Of a DNA stretch of 64,000 nucleotides, positions 48,844 through 61,690 are shown one piece after another. Below the pieces are notes generated by a model. The model was not told the DNA's origin. It ran no database searches and worked only from the letters and a program-made list of their open reading frames with translations. The translations under genes were made by a program, and so were the position numbers. Location: assembly GCA_030762175.1 (NCBI GenBank), contig CM060831.1:188501-252500 (forward strand), written 5' to 3'. Positions within the stretch are counted from its first letter, which is position 1. Each line of letters starts with the position of its first letter. Source of the stretch: Metallyticus violacea. Its lineage: Eukaryota; Arthropoda; Insecta; Mantodea; Metallyticidae.

Positions 48844-49419
48844 GGAGACGGGCACGCCTACTATAGAGCTAGCAATCGAGAGGCGGGCCAGGTGTACCCC
48901 ACCCAGAGGATCCGCCGCCATTGTAACCCCTCCATCGCTTGCATCGGGAGGGGAGAGCCAATGCACAGGAAACAAACGCATTCGGCAGTTTTAAAAGGCA
49001 ATTAAATGGCAGTGGAAATGTAAATGTGTGTTTTTATGTACATTTTCTGATCAAAAACACTCCCTCCAAAAAAAAATCTCACACATCAAAATACGGGAAC
49101 TAATAGTTTTCTGAAAAATTTTATAAGGAAATTACATCACTGTTCTCGTGAACCAGAGGTAGGGTCCCGTATGGATGTTGATAAACCCGCCATAAATGTA
49201 TATTGGTAACTGACAATTATAAACAAAAAGTAAATTCCACCTGTAAAGCTCGGCCCCAATGTACTGGCTCCAGGTATTTTGTAAATAAATAAATCCAAAT
49301 CCAAATACTCGTGCTAGACAAAGAAAAGGTTGCAACTATAAGAGAGGGAATCGAGCTACGGAGCAAGAAAATGTTAAGAGAAATTTAGAAACAGAAAGCA
49401 ATTGCAATAGGGTAAGGGG
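48840..49419. other. No recognised gene
   Basis: GC-richer sequence to about 48,970, then AT-rich. The end of the stretch may be the 5' region of the LINE that follows. Confidence 0.4.
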
Positions 49420-49423
49420 GTAG

Positions 49424-50220
49424 TAAGAAGGTTGGGATTTTGGAACTGTGAAGGTTTAAAAAATAAAACGTTTATACGGGAGTTGAAACAATTACTAGGA
49501 AAGATAGATTACTTGGCAGTAGTAGGAACATGGCTAATGGAAGTGAATGTAGAGATGGGTGATTTTACATAGTTTGGAATAAAAGAAGTGGTGGCAAAGA
49601 AGGGGAGACCCTCGGGAGGCTTGGGCTTTTTTGTTAGGGAATCGTTGAGAAAAGTAAGAAGAGAAACATGGACAAGGTCAAAAAATGCGTTGTGGGTTGC
49701 ACTGCTTGGTAAGTTGATATATGAAAATATCACATGCCTAGGAGTAGTGTATAATCCACCAGGATCCTCACAGTACCATAACCCTGATCTGCTTACGCAA
49801 CTGGAAAGTGATACAGAAAATTTAAGAGATAAGTATATGAATGCAGAGATTAAAATAGTGGGGGATTTCAACATCAGAGTAGGTGAGGGGGATGTGGACT
49901 TTGGGACTGATATGGTATGGGACAATGAAATAATGATTATAAAAGATATAGTAAGGCATAGCAAAGATAAGTACAGTAGAGGTAGTGAACATTTTTTGGA
50001 ATTTTGTGAAGTGAATGCACTAGATATTCTGAATGGTAAATATGGTGAAGATGTATTAGGGGAATTTTACTTTTGTTAATAAAAATGGCCAGTGTGTTAT
50101 TGACTATATATTATGGCCAATCAACTTGGGGTTTGTTGTGAGCAATTTTAAGATACTTAATTTTAATTTTAGTGGTGGTCATTTTCTATTGGTAGTGGAT
50201 ATAAAAATTCAATCAGAGTA
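49424..50220 (+). pseudogene. LINE apurinic-like endonuclease domain
   Basis: Opens WNCEGLKNKTFIRELKQLL and DYLAVVGTWL, where the family has ETWL, so the catalytic Glu is Gly. An in-frame TAG lies at 49,570. The next segment (49,588-50,079) has GGLGFFVRE, ITCLGVVYNPPGSS and IVGDFNIRVGE, the GDFN box intact. After a frameshift near 50,065 the frame continues FVNKNGQCVIDYILWP and NFSGGHFLLVVD, where the family has SDHxPL; the Asp is missing. Confidence 0.85.
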
Positions 50221-50733
50221 TGTAATAGATAGTTCAGAGGAACGGATAAATGGGACTAGCCAATATACTACTTTTAAATGAAAGGAGGATCACAGAAATA
50301 AATTTAAACAGACTCTGGAATCAAAGTATAAAAACATAGAATAAGCTATATGTTAAAAAATAATGAAGTAGAGAAGGCAACAAATAGCATAAATACATTA
50401 ATGCAAAGAGCTGGAGATGGGATGAAAAACAGGATGAGTGAAGAGTGGTATGATGATGAATGCAAAGTAACAAAAAAAGTGCTGAAGCAAATGCTGATAA
50501 AATGGAGAGAGACAGGGAATGAGGAGTCAAAGAAAGAATATTTAGATGGGAAAATATTTTATAACTTTATAGAGGGCAAGAAACACGAGTGGAAAAGGAA
50601 ATTCAGAAGTATTTAATCTGGATAATTAAGTGAAGGAAATATTGGTAGGATGTGGAAAATGTTAAAAGTAACATGTTTGTAACTAAATCCAACATAAATC
50701 CAGGAGAATGGATAAGATATTTTATAACTCTTT

Positions 50734-51776
50734 TTGGAGAATAGTGGTTTAAAAACAAAGCCAAGGTTAGAAGTAGGAATGGGTTATATAGTAATATTGG
50801 ATAGTGAGGTGAGGGATGAAGTAGTCAAACAAGTGAAATTAATGAGAAAGAATAAAGCAACAGGAATAGATGGTATCCCACCAGAATATATAAAAGAATG
50901 GTGTTGTGATGTAAACAGAGTTAAGATATTCGCAGGACTGTTTAACTTAATTATGACAAAGGAAAGAGTACCAGACAGTTGGAGGAAAGCAATCATTTAC
51001 CCAATATACAAAGGCAAGGAAAGTGTAGATATGCCAAAAAATTACAGAGGTATTGCATTATTGTCAAATGTTGTTAAAGATTTTACAGGAATTTTGACAA
51101 ATCGGTTACAAAATTGGGTTGAAGAGTATAAAATTATTTCAGAATTCCAAATGGGATTTTGCAGGCGAAAATGCACGACAGATAATGTGTTCATTACCAA
51201 AACATTAGTGGATAAATATTTAAAAGATAACAGAGGAAAACTGTACATGGCATTTGTTGAATTAGAGAAGGCGTGTGATTGCATAGAGTTAAAATTGTTA
51301 TGGGATAAATTACAAAGTAAGGGAGTAAGTTGTCATATTGTGAATATTCTTAAAGCATTGAGTTAAAATTGTTATGGGATAAATTACTTAGTAAGGGAGT
51401 AAGTTGTCATATTGTGAATATTCTTAAAGCATTATACAAAAGAAATACCTTCTGTGTGAAAGCTGGGGAAGGAATGGTAACAAGAGAAATAATTCAAGAG
51501 AAGGGGTTAAGGCAAGGGTGTATGTTAAGCCCAGTAATTGTTAATTTGTTTATTGATGACATTTTAACAGAGATAAAAAAGTGTAACAATTCATTGCCAG
51601 TTGTTAATAATGTCACAATTCCGGGGTTATTATTTGCAGATGATTTAGTTGTTGGATCCATTTCAACATTTGGCTTAAAGCAATCCTTGCAGCAAATGTA
51701 CAAATACTGTAATGATTGGGACTTGAAGGTAAATTGGGAGATGACTCAAATAGTAGTATTCAAGAAACGAGCATAA
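50734..51776 (+). pseudogene. LINE reverse transcriptase domain
   Basis: Contains NKATGIDGIPPEYIKEWC, NYRGIALLSNVVKDFTGILT, FQMGFCRRKCTTDNVF, motif A as AFVELEKACDCI (usual F.DLEKAFD; the first Asp is Glu), GLRQGCMLSPVIVNLFIDDI and LLFADDLVVGS. A 74-bp tandem duplication (51,286-51,433) shifts the frame just after motif A and introduces a stop at 51,364-51,366. Confidence 0.9.
51286..51433 (+). repeat. 74-bp tandem duplication within the LINE RT
   Basis: Units 51,286-51,359 and 51,360-51,433 differ at only about three positions (acaaag versus acttag, and the final base). The length is not a multiple of three. Confidence 0.95.
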
Positions 51777-51829
51777 TTGAGTAACTATGAGAAGTGGAGG
51801 AAAGGAGATAAAGAATATAAGGTAGTTAG

Positions 51830-52701
51830 GGATTGCATTAATCTAGGAGTTAAAATTGATGGAAAAGCTTGGCAGAAGGGAAAGGAGCAATGACAGCAGT
51901 TAGAGGTTGCAAATATAAAATACCAGATATAAATGTTAAGTGGCTGGAAAAAATTTATAGTATGGTGGTCGAGGCAAAAATGTTTTATGGTAATGAAATA
52001 TGGGACTGGAAGGGGGATGGGAAATTATGGATATTGTGCATAGGATGTTTTGTAGAGAAATTTTAAGTGTACTGAGTAAAACAGCAACGGAAGTTGCACA
52101 AATTGAAATGGGAAGAGTGGCAAGGAAAGGTGTGATTATGGAAAGAGCTCTCAAATATTGGTTCAGAATTTTAAACTTACATGAAAGACATTTGTTAAGG
52201 AAATGCTTAGAATTTCAAGAAAAGAGCCTAAGGAACAATGGATAGAGTAATTGTCTTAGGATAATTCTGGAGAACAATGGAATCGGGGACATTTGGAGAA
52301 GGAGGGAGAACAATGGAATGGGGAACATTTGGAGGAGGAGGGAGAACAACGGAATGTGGGACATTTGGAGGAGGAGGGAGAGTAATGAAAAGTTTTTTTT
52401 GGAAAGCAGTAAGAAAGAGATTGGAAGATATACAAGAAATACAAAATACAATATATAAGAAATACCAAAACTAAAAGGAATAAGGAAAGTGTTTCCTCAG
52501 AATCAGTGCCCAATATGTGGGGCAAAGGAAAATGTGGAACATATAGTGTTTGAATGCAAAGGGACGGGATTCTGGAGGAAAAAGTTTATGAACGAGAAAT
52601 GGTTTAACATAGATAGAAAAATAGCCTTAATGAAAATCTTTAGTAAAGATAGCAGGAATGTAGGAGAATTCCTGAGTAAAGCTAAAAATAAATGGAATTA
52701 G
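51830..52701 (+). pseudogene. LINE C-terminal region with zinc knuckle
   Basis: Frames 51,869-52,066 (VKWLEKIYSMVVEAKMFYGN), 52,000-52,245 (IEMGRVARKGVIMERALKYW), 52,277-52,474 (FFWKAVRKRLEDIQEIQ) and 52,489-52,701 (CPICGAKENVEHIVFECKG) follow the same order as in the minus copy. The knuckle is CxxC...H....C. Frameshifts lie near 52,010 and between 52,245 and 52,277. Confidence 0.85.
52273..52380 (+). repeat. 36-bp minisatellite, three units, in frame
   Basis: Three 36-bp units starting 52,273, 52,309 and 52,345, each acaayggaat.gg.gacattt followed by ggaggaggagggaga. Translated, each gives TMESGTFGEGGR-like 12 residues. The homologous LINE at 27.3-27.5 kb has no such array. Confidence 0.95.
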
Positions 52702-53215
52702 GTACTAAGAAGGGAAGTAAAACCAATAATTTAAAGGGGTGCATTTCATTAATCATATTAGGATGTAGATAAAGGTGATTATGGTTGGGAGTGGGTTATA
52801 ATTTTATTAAATTCGAAATGCAGCATTTTAAAAATATGCAATTGAGAAATAAAGTCATTATTAGTTTGTATAGGCTGTCGCTAGCTATAATGGTATAGGG
52901 TAGAGCAATGAAAAAAAAATTTTAGGACCTTGGATTGGGTTGGAGCCTGGTCCCCTGGAATTCCAGTAGGTTGCTGCTAATGAATCGGGGACTGGGGACT
53001 GATGCATTCATGGGGTGGAAATATTGTATTGTTCATTATATTAGGATTTGGATAAAGGTGATAGAATAAAACTAATTATGGTATTTATATTTTTTGTAAT
53101 TGTGGGGAGGCATATCCTAAAATGGCTCAGGCCAGATAGGTGGAGGCCCCCTGGTAGTTTGTATTTGTATTTTTTGTATTTGTTCTTAGCATCTCAATAA
53201 ATTTAAATTTCAACA

Positions 53216-56050
53216 AAAACTGAAATTTCACTACCGCTGTAATTGCCGGCAACTAAAGCCGTTCATTAGCGACTTGTTACAAATATGTTATTAGTGTAAA
53301 AATTTGCTAAACCACATGTATTTTAATCTACGAGGAGAAGTCTATTTGGTGACTATTTCAGTATAAATTATATTTTTAAGGCTATTTTCACTATGGCATT
53401 CGGGTTGTCAACTGACGGCAAATGCAGCAATGCAGAAATGGTAAAAATATGAAGAAAATATTAATGTAAAAAGTATTTAACTACTCGTTCTATTTATAGA
53501 AATTAGAATTGGGGGCTTATTTTTAGTTTGAAACAATCCCACATAATTTCACCACAGGCATTCATGCTGTTTCCTGGCGTCTACTGAAACTATGAACCAA
53601 CTATTATTAATGAACTATTGCTAAATTACTAGTATTGACATATGTTTCAAAAAACAACAGCATAAACGCATATTTCAATCTATAAAAAAGGGACTAAACT
53701 ATACTTAATTGAAAGGAGGAAAGAAATTTAACTTCGGGCATTAGGATTGTCACTGGCCGGAAATTGGATAAGTCAGTACACGTGAAATTATGCACAAAAA
53801 TATATAAATGTAAAAAATGAATAAACCAATATTATTGCGATAGTATTAAGTCCTTGGCACCTGTATAGTTATAAAAATGGGGTGATTTAATTAAAAGTCT
53901 AGTCCGTCAAAGTAAATTCCGCTACCTGCATTTGTGCCATCACCCTAAAATAATTGACGTAGACAAAATGAAAAAATACAAAAACCAAACATTACTGTAT
54001 AAAAATACAGACCGTACTAGCATAACCATTTACAAAAACCTGGCCAGAACAAAATGCATAAAAACGAAGCACGTATTACATTTAAACCGCGAGAAATATT
54101 TTCACTCCCAGCATTCACGATTTCTTCTGCCGACAATTGGAGATGAGAAACATTGTTATTCTTGCAGAGAAATTGGGTTCTTTTTGCCTTTTCGAATAAA
54201 AAATTGAGCGAATTAGTTAAATTTCCACCGCAATAACAACATTTAAACTATCGCCATCCTGAATGTCACTGGCCGGTAACTGAAGCCGTACTGTATCGGT
54301 GATACTACAAACCAAACATTGTTGTCCAAATTAAATAAAGTCTAATACTGACATCTATGTGATTAATAATAATAATAATAATAATAATAAATCATAATAA
54401 TAATGTCTTTTTGCATATTTCAATGTATAAACACTGTACCCAATTACATTTTCACTGTAAGAAGAGAAACTTCCCTACTGACATTCGGGCTATTAGTGGA
54501 AAGCACCTAAATATGAGTAGTATACCTTAAAAAGGAGGAGGGAGGTGGAGAGAGCTTAGTCTTGTAATTTATGTTAATCAACATGATTTTGCTCCTATTT
54601 AAACGTAAAAATGGGTGATTTTACATTTCCACAGCAAGAACTGAAATTTCACTACCACCTGCTATTATGGCAATGAGTACGGTGAAATTACAAACACAAT
54701 ATTATAATGTAAAACAATTACCAAACTACAAATATTATTACCTACATAGCGAGAACTTCAATACCGACATTGGGAATGTCACTTGCCGGAACTTAGCAGT
54801 GAAACATAGGTGAAACTATGCAAATATTTATGTAAAATTTACTGTACACTTAGGATTGAGGTATAGGTGAAGCAATCTTGGTGCCCATTTCGGTGTATAA
54901 AAACGGAAACCCATTTATTCTTCAACCGATAAAAAAGAACTTTCAATAACGGCTTTCGGGTTGTCACTGGTAGGCAGTTGAATATGGGCAGAGTCGCTAA
55001 TATTACGAAACAAAATGTATACATTTGAACAATTAAAAACTGGTATGTCAATAAATTCTGGATTTCATTAGCGATTACTGAAGCTTGCAATATCGGTTAA
55101 ATTACGATCTAAATTGATTAAATTAAAACTAAACTATATTAATTCATACAATAAACTACTAGAAATGTCATTTATGTGAATAAATATAGTTTTTGGCTTC
55201 TATTTATAGGCAAAAATTGGATGATCTAATTGCATTCCTTCAGAAACGACTGAAATTTCACTACTGGCATACGGGCTTGTCACCTGCCGGATATCAAAGC
55301 AGTGGAGAATCGTTTGAAATACAAACCAAATACTATTACTGTAAAAAATAATTACTAAAATATTAACATTGTCATCTATAAAGAAATTCCTCCTAGTTCA
55401 ACTTAAATATACTAATATCTAATTACAGTTCCTGTACAAGAACGAAAATGTACTACTGGCGATGTCGATGATACTACTAATAAATAGAAATGTATAAAAT
55501 GACTAAACTAGTAGCATTGACAGCTATATGAAGAAACAAAGCCATTAACGCCTATATTAATGTACAAAATGACGACATATTTCAAACGCTAAAAACGAAG
55601 TTAAACTAATGGAATTCCGGTTCTCACTGGCAGGCAGTTGGAAATGTGCACAATAAGTGAAATTACATGTTCATAGTAATTTAAACAATTATCCAAGCAA
55701 TACTACTTCATTATGTTAATCAAAATAATGTTTGGTGGTTATTTAAAAGTAACAAAATGTTAATGGTTTTTTTAAAGAAAAAATCTAAATTGCCACTTGC
55801 GGGCTACTGAAGCACAGGATTTTTTGTAAAACTAGGACCACATCTTAATATACAAATTTTACTGAACGATTAGTATTACTTTATATGTAGAGAAACAGAA
55901 TTTAGTTCCTATTTCAAAGAATAATCACGATAAACTAATTATATTTCTATCACAAAAGAGATGTTAAGGTGTTTATTTTAAAAGCATTCTTAAGACTCAT
56001 CTGAGCCACTGGGAAAGAATTAAATAGAATTGCTCTAGCACTGTTTCTCA
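53216..56050 (+). repeat. Diverged satellite block, same family
   Basis: Repeated anchors such as ttactaaaatattaacattg near 55,350, gactaaactagtagcattga near 55,500 and accaaactacaaatattatt near 54,710 recur about every 150-200 bases, with gtcactggccgg/gtcacctgccgg links and ttccactgcaa segments. A subtype with ggcagttgaatatg and ttatgtaaatcaa.at recurs near 54,490, 54,965 and 55,630, and again at 58,405. Frames at 53,932-54,207 and 54,839-55,090 are incidental. Confidence 0.75.
54362..54410. repeat. (AAT)n microsatellite inside the satellite
   Basis: About ten triplets, then an interruption and four more. Confidence 0.9.
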
Positions 56051-56530
56051 CTGGACACAGTTTCTTTTACAATTGTCACACGCGGTACAAATTTTATAAA
56101 TAACTAAATCCTTGGCGTTGCTGGGTTTTTTTTTTTTTTTTTTTTTTTTTGCGATACTTTCTCGCTAAATTCACCGTGATGATTTCAAGCTTAATAATTT
56201 ACTCGTCTGAGTGACGAGAGAACAAATATTTAACTAAAACAGAACACAGATTGAGACTCGTTGAATTACTAGCAACTCCCTGAAATATTTGAATCGATGA
56301 AATATTAGCAACTGTGTAAAAATGCCCCATGCTATCGCTTTAAGACTATTTGCGACTCTACGAAACGTTTGCAACTCCCCGAATACTCCAGAAATTTGGT
56401 CATATAGCATTCTTAAAGCGTCATGATGCTTGTATTCAAAATAACATTCTAGAAACTCCCTTAAATTCTATCTTCTTCTTTGCTAGATAGCTGGATTTCA
56501 GAACATTCTGGAAGCTGGATTCTTTATTTA
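56051..56530. other. No recognised gene
   Basis: Includes locally repeated words (gcaactccctgaaa/gcaactccccgaat, ttgaatcgatgaaatatt) suggesting a short decayed tandem repeat. No coding. Confidence 0.4.
56125..56151. repeat. Poly(T) tract
   Basis: About 26 T at the edge of the satellite block. Confidence 0.9.
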
Positions 56531-56559
56531 TTTATTTTTTTTTTTTGATTGATTTATTT

Positions 56560-56765
56560 ATGGGCGCTCTTTAACAGGTCAGGTCATCAGCGTCCCATTC
56601 AACTCAGGGCGTGAAACGGCCGACAAATTTTGCTCAGAGGCCTCTCTTTCAGGCTTGAGGTTCTTTTTCGTGCCGTAAATGTACGACACGGGACCCACGG
56701 CTTTACTTCCCTTCCGAAGGAAGCCATACTTAGGATTTTTACGCCCGAAAAAATCCATCGGTCCA
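56560..56765 (-). mobile_element. Headless inverted copy of the first SINE family
   Basis: Reverse complement matches the body of the SINE at 9,748-9,950: tcgggcgtaaaaatcctaag, ccttcggaaggaag, gtaaagccgtgggtcccgtg. The tRNA head is absent. A T-run at about 56,535 lies on the side of the tail. Three frames across it are incidental. Confidence 0.88.
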
Positions 56766-56867
56766 AGCTGGATTGGAAAACAAGCCTTCTGACTGACCAC
56801 AATTCCCCTTTAGTTTACCTACGGGAGTCGAAGCTGGGTAACCCGCTTCTAGTATTAATGTAAAAAA

Positions 56868-58150
56868 TTACCAAATACTAGTATAGTCTCTATATAAAGA
56901 AACTGGGTAAATTTAGCATTGTTCAATTTAAAAATATGGAGTATATAGTAATGGTGAGAAAGCATCTGTGCTCTTCTGCTCCTTCCTCACTTCAAGAACT
57001 GCGATCTCGAAGTCCTGGTTCCCTTGTAAATGAATATTTTGAGGAAATAGCTCGCCTGGGATGAAAGAAATGTTGGAGATGGCACTGGTAAGAGATTACT
57101 CCGGCGTCATATTTTTTGACGATGTTTATTTATGGTCGTCGTTACAAAAATACACCATTTCAGTATCTTCCGAAGATGGATGGAGAAAGAGAGAGAGAGA
57201 GATTGAACCCAAAACTAGTGATGTCAATATTCACTTCCCGCGTATAATGGGACCTGGTGTCAGACAGCAAAGTTATTAGATCAGCCGTGACATTCAACGG
57301 CAGTTTTACTAACAGTGAATGTCACGTTAGTTTCCGCAATTTTATAACCATGAGGGCGCCTCTCCTATAACCATGTTGTACGAGATCTAATATCTAATAT
57401 TTCAGTCTATCACTATCGTCGTATTATTACTTTTCATCTATTCTCGTATAATTACTGTTTATCACTACTTACGGATCATGCACTCCAGTGTGTCATTAAA
57501 TATATTCTTTTTATTTAGTGACTGACTGAACCTGGGGGTAAAAAATGACTTATTTAGCGAGTGACTGAACCCGGGGTAAAAAATGACTAAATACTAATAT
57601 TGCCATCTATTTGAAGAAATTCGGTAAATTTAGCCTTGTTCAATTTAAAAATATGAAGTGGATATTAATGGTAATGATATTATTAAATCTGTCCTCGTGT
57701 GAATGCTTATTTGTCATCACAGAAATATACGGTTACAATATGTTTCGTGGATAGAGAGTTTGAACCCAAAACTGGCGATGTCAATATTCACTTCTCGGGT
57801 CTAATGGGACCTGGTGTCCGACAGCAAAGTTATTAGATCAGCTGAGACATTCAACGGCAGTTTTACTAACGGTGAATGTCACGTTAGTCTGGGGAACTTT
57901 ATAACCATGAGGGCGCCTCTCCCTTGTCCGTGATCTCATACCTAATATTTCTATCACAATCGTCATATTATTACTTTTCATCTGTTCTCTAATAATTACT
58001 ATCTATCCCTACTCATTGATCATGTACTACGGTGTCTCATTATTAGGCTTAAATACTTATTCTTTTTATTTACTGACTGACTGAACCCGACGTAAAAAAT
58101 TACTAAATGACAGTATTGTCATACTATTTGAAGAAATTGGGTAAATTTAG
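56868..58150 (+). repeat. Two long tandem units (about 715 and 519 bp) with a conserved hairpin
   Basis: Units begin near 56,868 and 57,583 with a satellite-like anchor plus gtaaatttagccttgttcaa. A third start lies near 58,102. Inside, ttgaacccaaaactagtgat, gggacctggtgtcagacagc and ataaccatgagggcgcctct are shared at about 90% by eye. Unit 1 has a perfect 10-bp inverted repeat cgtgacattc / gaatgtcacg (57,286-57,326). The frame at 57,061-57,279 is not shared by unit 2. Confidence 0.88.
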
Positions 58151-59265
58151 CCTTGTTCAATTTAGCGTGATCCAATTTCACTGCTAAAACGAAAATATGA
58201 CTGCCGGCATCCAGAATATCACTTGCCAGCAGCTGAAGCAGTACAGCATCGGTGATAATACGAACTTAATATTATTAATATAAAAATGTACTGAAGGTTT
58301 AGTAATGAAAGTATGTGGAAAAACAAGAGTATTTGCACCTATTTCAATGTATAAGCACGATGATCCAATTACATTGCAATCCCAAGAAGTTGTATCACGA
58401 GCATTCAGGCTGTCACTGGTAGGCAATTGAATATATGCATTATAGCTAAAATTAGGAACAAAATTGCTTATATTAAACAATTAATTAATATGATTGCCAT
58501 TTATGTAAATCAAAATGGTCTTTATTGGATATTTAAATGCAAAAATTGTGATTAAATTATATTTGTACTGCATGAACGAAATTTTACTACGGCATTTGAA
58601 CTGTCATCTGCTGGCTTAAGCTGTGGGTTTCGGTGAAAATACGAATTAAATATTAATGTAGAATATATGCATAAATGTATATCTATGAGGCGAAACTGGG
58701 TCATTTCATTACCTATTTCAATGTAAAAATACGGTCCAATTACGAGGACCATAATCTCAGTAGTGAAAAATTACGAAACAAATATTAATGTAAAGATTAC
58801 TAAGCTACTAGTATTAGCATCTGCGTGAAAAAAAAAATGTTAAAATATTCTCATACTACTTGTATGTATAGTATGTGGACAAATTGGTTCACTGATTCCT
58901 AAATAATGAGTGATAAAATTATATATCCACTACAAAAACAGTATCTTTACCTCAGGAGTTGGGGATATCAGACGATGCTAAATATGCTGTTTAGTGTCAG
59001 TGATATTATAAACAAAATGTTAACAACATTCGTCATTATCACCTTCCGGCAAATGAATTTGTGCTGCATCAGTAAAACTGAAAACCAAATATCATTAATG
59101 TAAAATATAATTAACTATTAATATTTCATCTATGTGGAGAAACTTAGGCTTCTACATCTATTTCAATGTTAATACTGCATGATTAAATTATATTTCAACT
59201 CAAAATTAATAAATTTGAAAGTTGTCACTACTTTCTAATAGGTCAATCCTAGTAATTGCCGAGAG
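58150..59265 (+). repeat. Diverged satellite block, same family
   Basis: Monomer landmarks include agcatcggtgataatacgaa near 58,240, gctgtcactggtaggcaatt near 58,410, taatgtaaagattactaagc near 58,790 and ttcatctatgtggagaaact near 59,130. Frames within it are incidental. Confidence 0.7.
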
Positions 59266-59454
59266 ATTTTGTTCTTAAGAAAAAAAATATATAAATTGTA
59301 AAAAAATACCATAGATAAAAACAACAAAACAAAACTTAAACATAAATGTATTGAATATGAAGAGAGAATCAACAAGATATGAGAGTGAATTGCTTTTTCT
59401 AATTAAAATTCCAGCTTCCTGCGAATTCAAAAGAACTGCAAACAAATAATATTG

Positions 59455-61690
59455 ATCGCAGTACAATAAAATCGGCTTATATGTATAACAGAGAACAAAT
59501 CTATATTTCATAGAGTGGACTTTATGTACAGAAATGTGTAATTTCATTATATAATTGACTTTTCCTTAACACAGGGCAAATCTTATTTTTGAAGTTGTTA
59601 AAAGAGTTTTTCGCATTTACCAGCTATTAAAAATATTTAACAACTTTAAGAAAATTACCAACCTTTGTATTGCCTTTATGTGTCCATTTATTAGGACATT
59701 TAATTTTTAAACATTTCTGATACACTTAATAAAATTTTGCATTTAGAATTATCCTACCAAGATATTGCTTCATAGATTGCTGTAATTAAGAACATGCAAA
59801 ACATTGTACAATATGCTTGAAAAGTTCATATACAAAAGCTAAAAGAGAGTTTCATTTCTGATCAAAAGAGATTCAAGAAACTATAAATTGGGCGACTAAT
59901 GATGGGAATAACATGTATGAACATAAGCTACTAACGCTGAAGAAATTGCAATTAAAGATACATTTTTATTTTAAATATTTGCAATTAGTAAGAACAACAA
60001 AATATCCATGGCAGGTGATTTTAATAGAAAGACTGCAAAGCAACATAAAGTACTATCTTAAATATTATATGTTCACTTTTCTCAAATCATCAATCTCTTT
60101 TAACTCAGATCATAGTCGAAAGTTCAAGTAAATTTCAAAGAAAGAGGCAATAATTATAGTGTTTTTTTCATCTTTATCGTAGAAAGAGTTCTTTCTTTGC
60201 ATTATCACAGAGTAGTGGAAATAAGAAGAATATCTCTACTTGAGTAGAATTTACTAGAAATTAATAAAAATTATATTTAGACTTCTGACAACATAGTAGA
60301 ACATTCATACTGTGCATTTCTGCAGCACATAACGCGGCAGGCAAGGATGTACAAAAATGAGTATGCATATCAAACTGGTACACTTTGCTTATGCCTAATT
60401 AGTGTTGACATCTAGCAGATTACATGTAATACTAATTACAGTTAGCTTTCCATAGTTGGAGCTGGTTTGAAATTAAATGAAACTGCTGTGCTTAGATTTT
60501 TCAAGAAAATAATCTTGTATTGTGCCAATATTTTTCTGAAATTATAGCATCCAGGATGGTATTAAACACTGATGAATTATTTTAAGCAAATCTTAGTGTT
60601 ATTCATGTTTAAGCACTATATTTGTGAAATTTTCATCAATCACTGTTAATAAAGAAATGCCACGCTATATTCGTTTTCTCTCCTTTCCTCTCTCTAAACA
60701 GATTTACTACATAAGACTAAAGCAATTAATCTGTTGATTGTACCTGCAAACTTACAGCATGAGATGACTAAAAGCAACCAATAACAATGGGCACTTGCTT
60801 ACTCACTCCGAACCTTCACTCTACATCCTTCTAGCATGGGCATCTATACTAATCTCAAATTTTCCGAGAGGACATTCTGGGCCAAAAGTCAAGTGCCTCT
60901 TATACCTGCATGCCTATTGCTTGCATGCTACATGCAAACTGTTCATCATTCGTCACTAAATTTTGGGGTACAATAATAGTACATGAACACATTTCTTCCA
61001 TCACTCCCTGCATATTTTAATACTAATAGCATGGGAAGGTGATGTGGATTTTTCTTGGATGTTCACCACTGAGGGGTAAGGTGGTTCCCTTCCCTGGCCC
61101 CCTCTCCAAATGAAATTCCCTTCTTACCAACATTCCCTGATGCTCTATTTTATGCATTTATATATAAATATGGAATATATAAAAATATTTTATTTTAAAG
61201 CTTTAAAACACAAAATATACCTTTTTCTTCTACCTTCACATTCTCTATTCTGTATTCATACATATATTTTAATATATATATATATATAAAGTTGCAATAT
61301 ATGCAGAAGATTTAATTTAATACTTCAGGGTACAAACTATCTCTTTCTTATTTACCCTCTCCTTTTCTGTACCTTTACAAATATGTTTTACTATGGAAAA
61401 GGTTTAATTTTATGCTTCAGAATATAGAACGCTTCTTTCCCATCTATCACCATGCCCTCTCCCTCTCTCAATATTTTATAATGTATGTTAATGTAAATTT
61501 TTATAATACACAGAAATGTTTTAACTTAATGTTAAGGCTCAAGGGTAGAAATTTTATTTTTCTTTTCACTTGTTATGATAATGGCTTATGATAATTATAG
61601 GCTGATAGCATATTTCTATATCTGTTAAGCATTTTGAAATACTTTGTGTAAACAGATTATTACTTAGTTTGAAACTAATTCTTTGTTCAA
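59455..61690 (+). repeat. Right copy of the large duplicated block (empty site)
   Basis: Tracks 1-3,756 in the same orientation but lacks the 1.5-kb Penelope-like insert: around 60,040 the sequence passes from gactgcaaagcaacataaag straight to the catcaatctcttttaactca segment that in the left copy lies beyond 2,160. No convincing protein is encoded upstream of 61,580. Confidence 0.85.

Larger units (their letters stand above)
49420..53215 (+). mobile_element. Non-LTR retrotransposon with endonuclease, RT and zinc knuckle, near full length but broken
   Basis: Plus-strand remnants of an apurinic-like endonuclease, RT and C-terminal CCHC-like knuckle occur in the expected order, followed by a 3' untranslated region with an AATAAA near 53,200. 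The family is shared with 25,936-28,402. Satellite sequence begins immediately after its 3' end. No clear target-site duplication seen. Confidence 0.9.

Noticed and set aside
53932..54207. 91-aa frame
   Set aside because: Lies within diverged satellite monomers and is not shared with other monomers.
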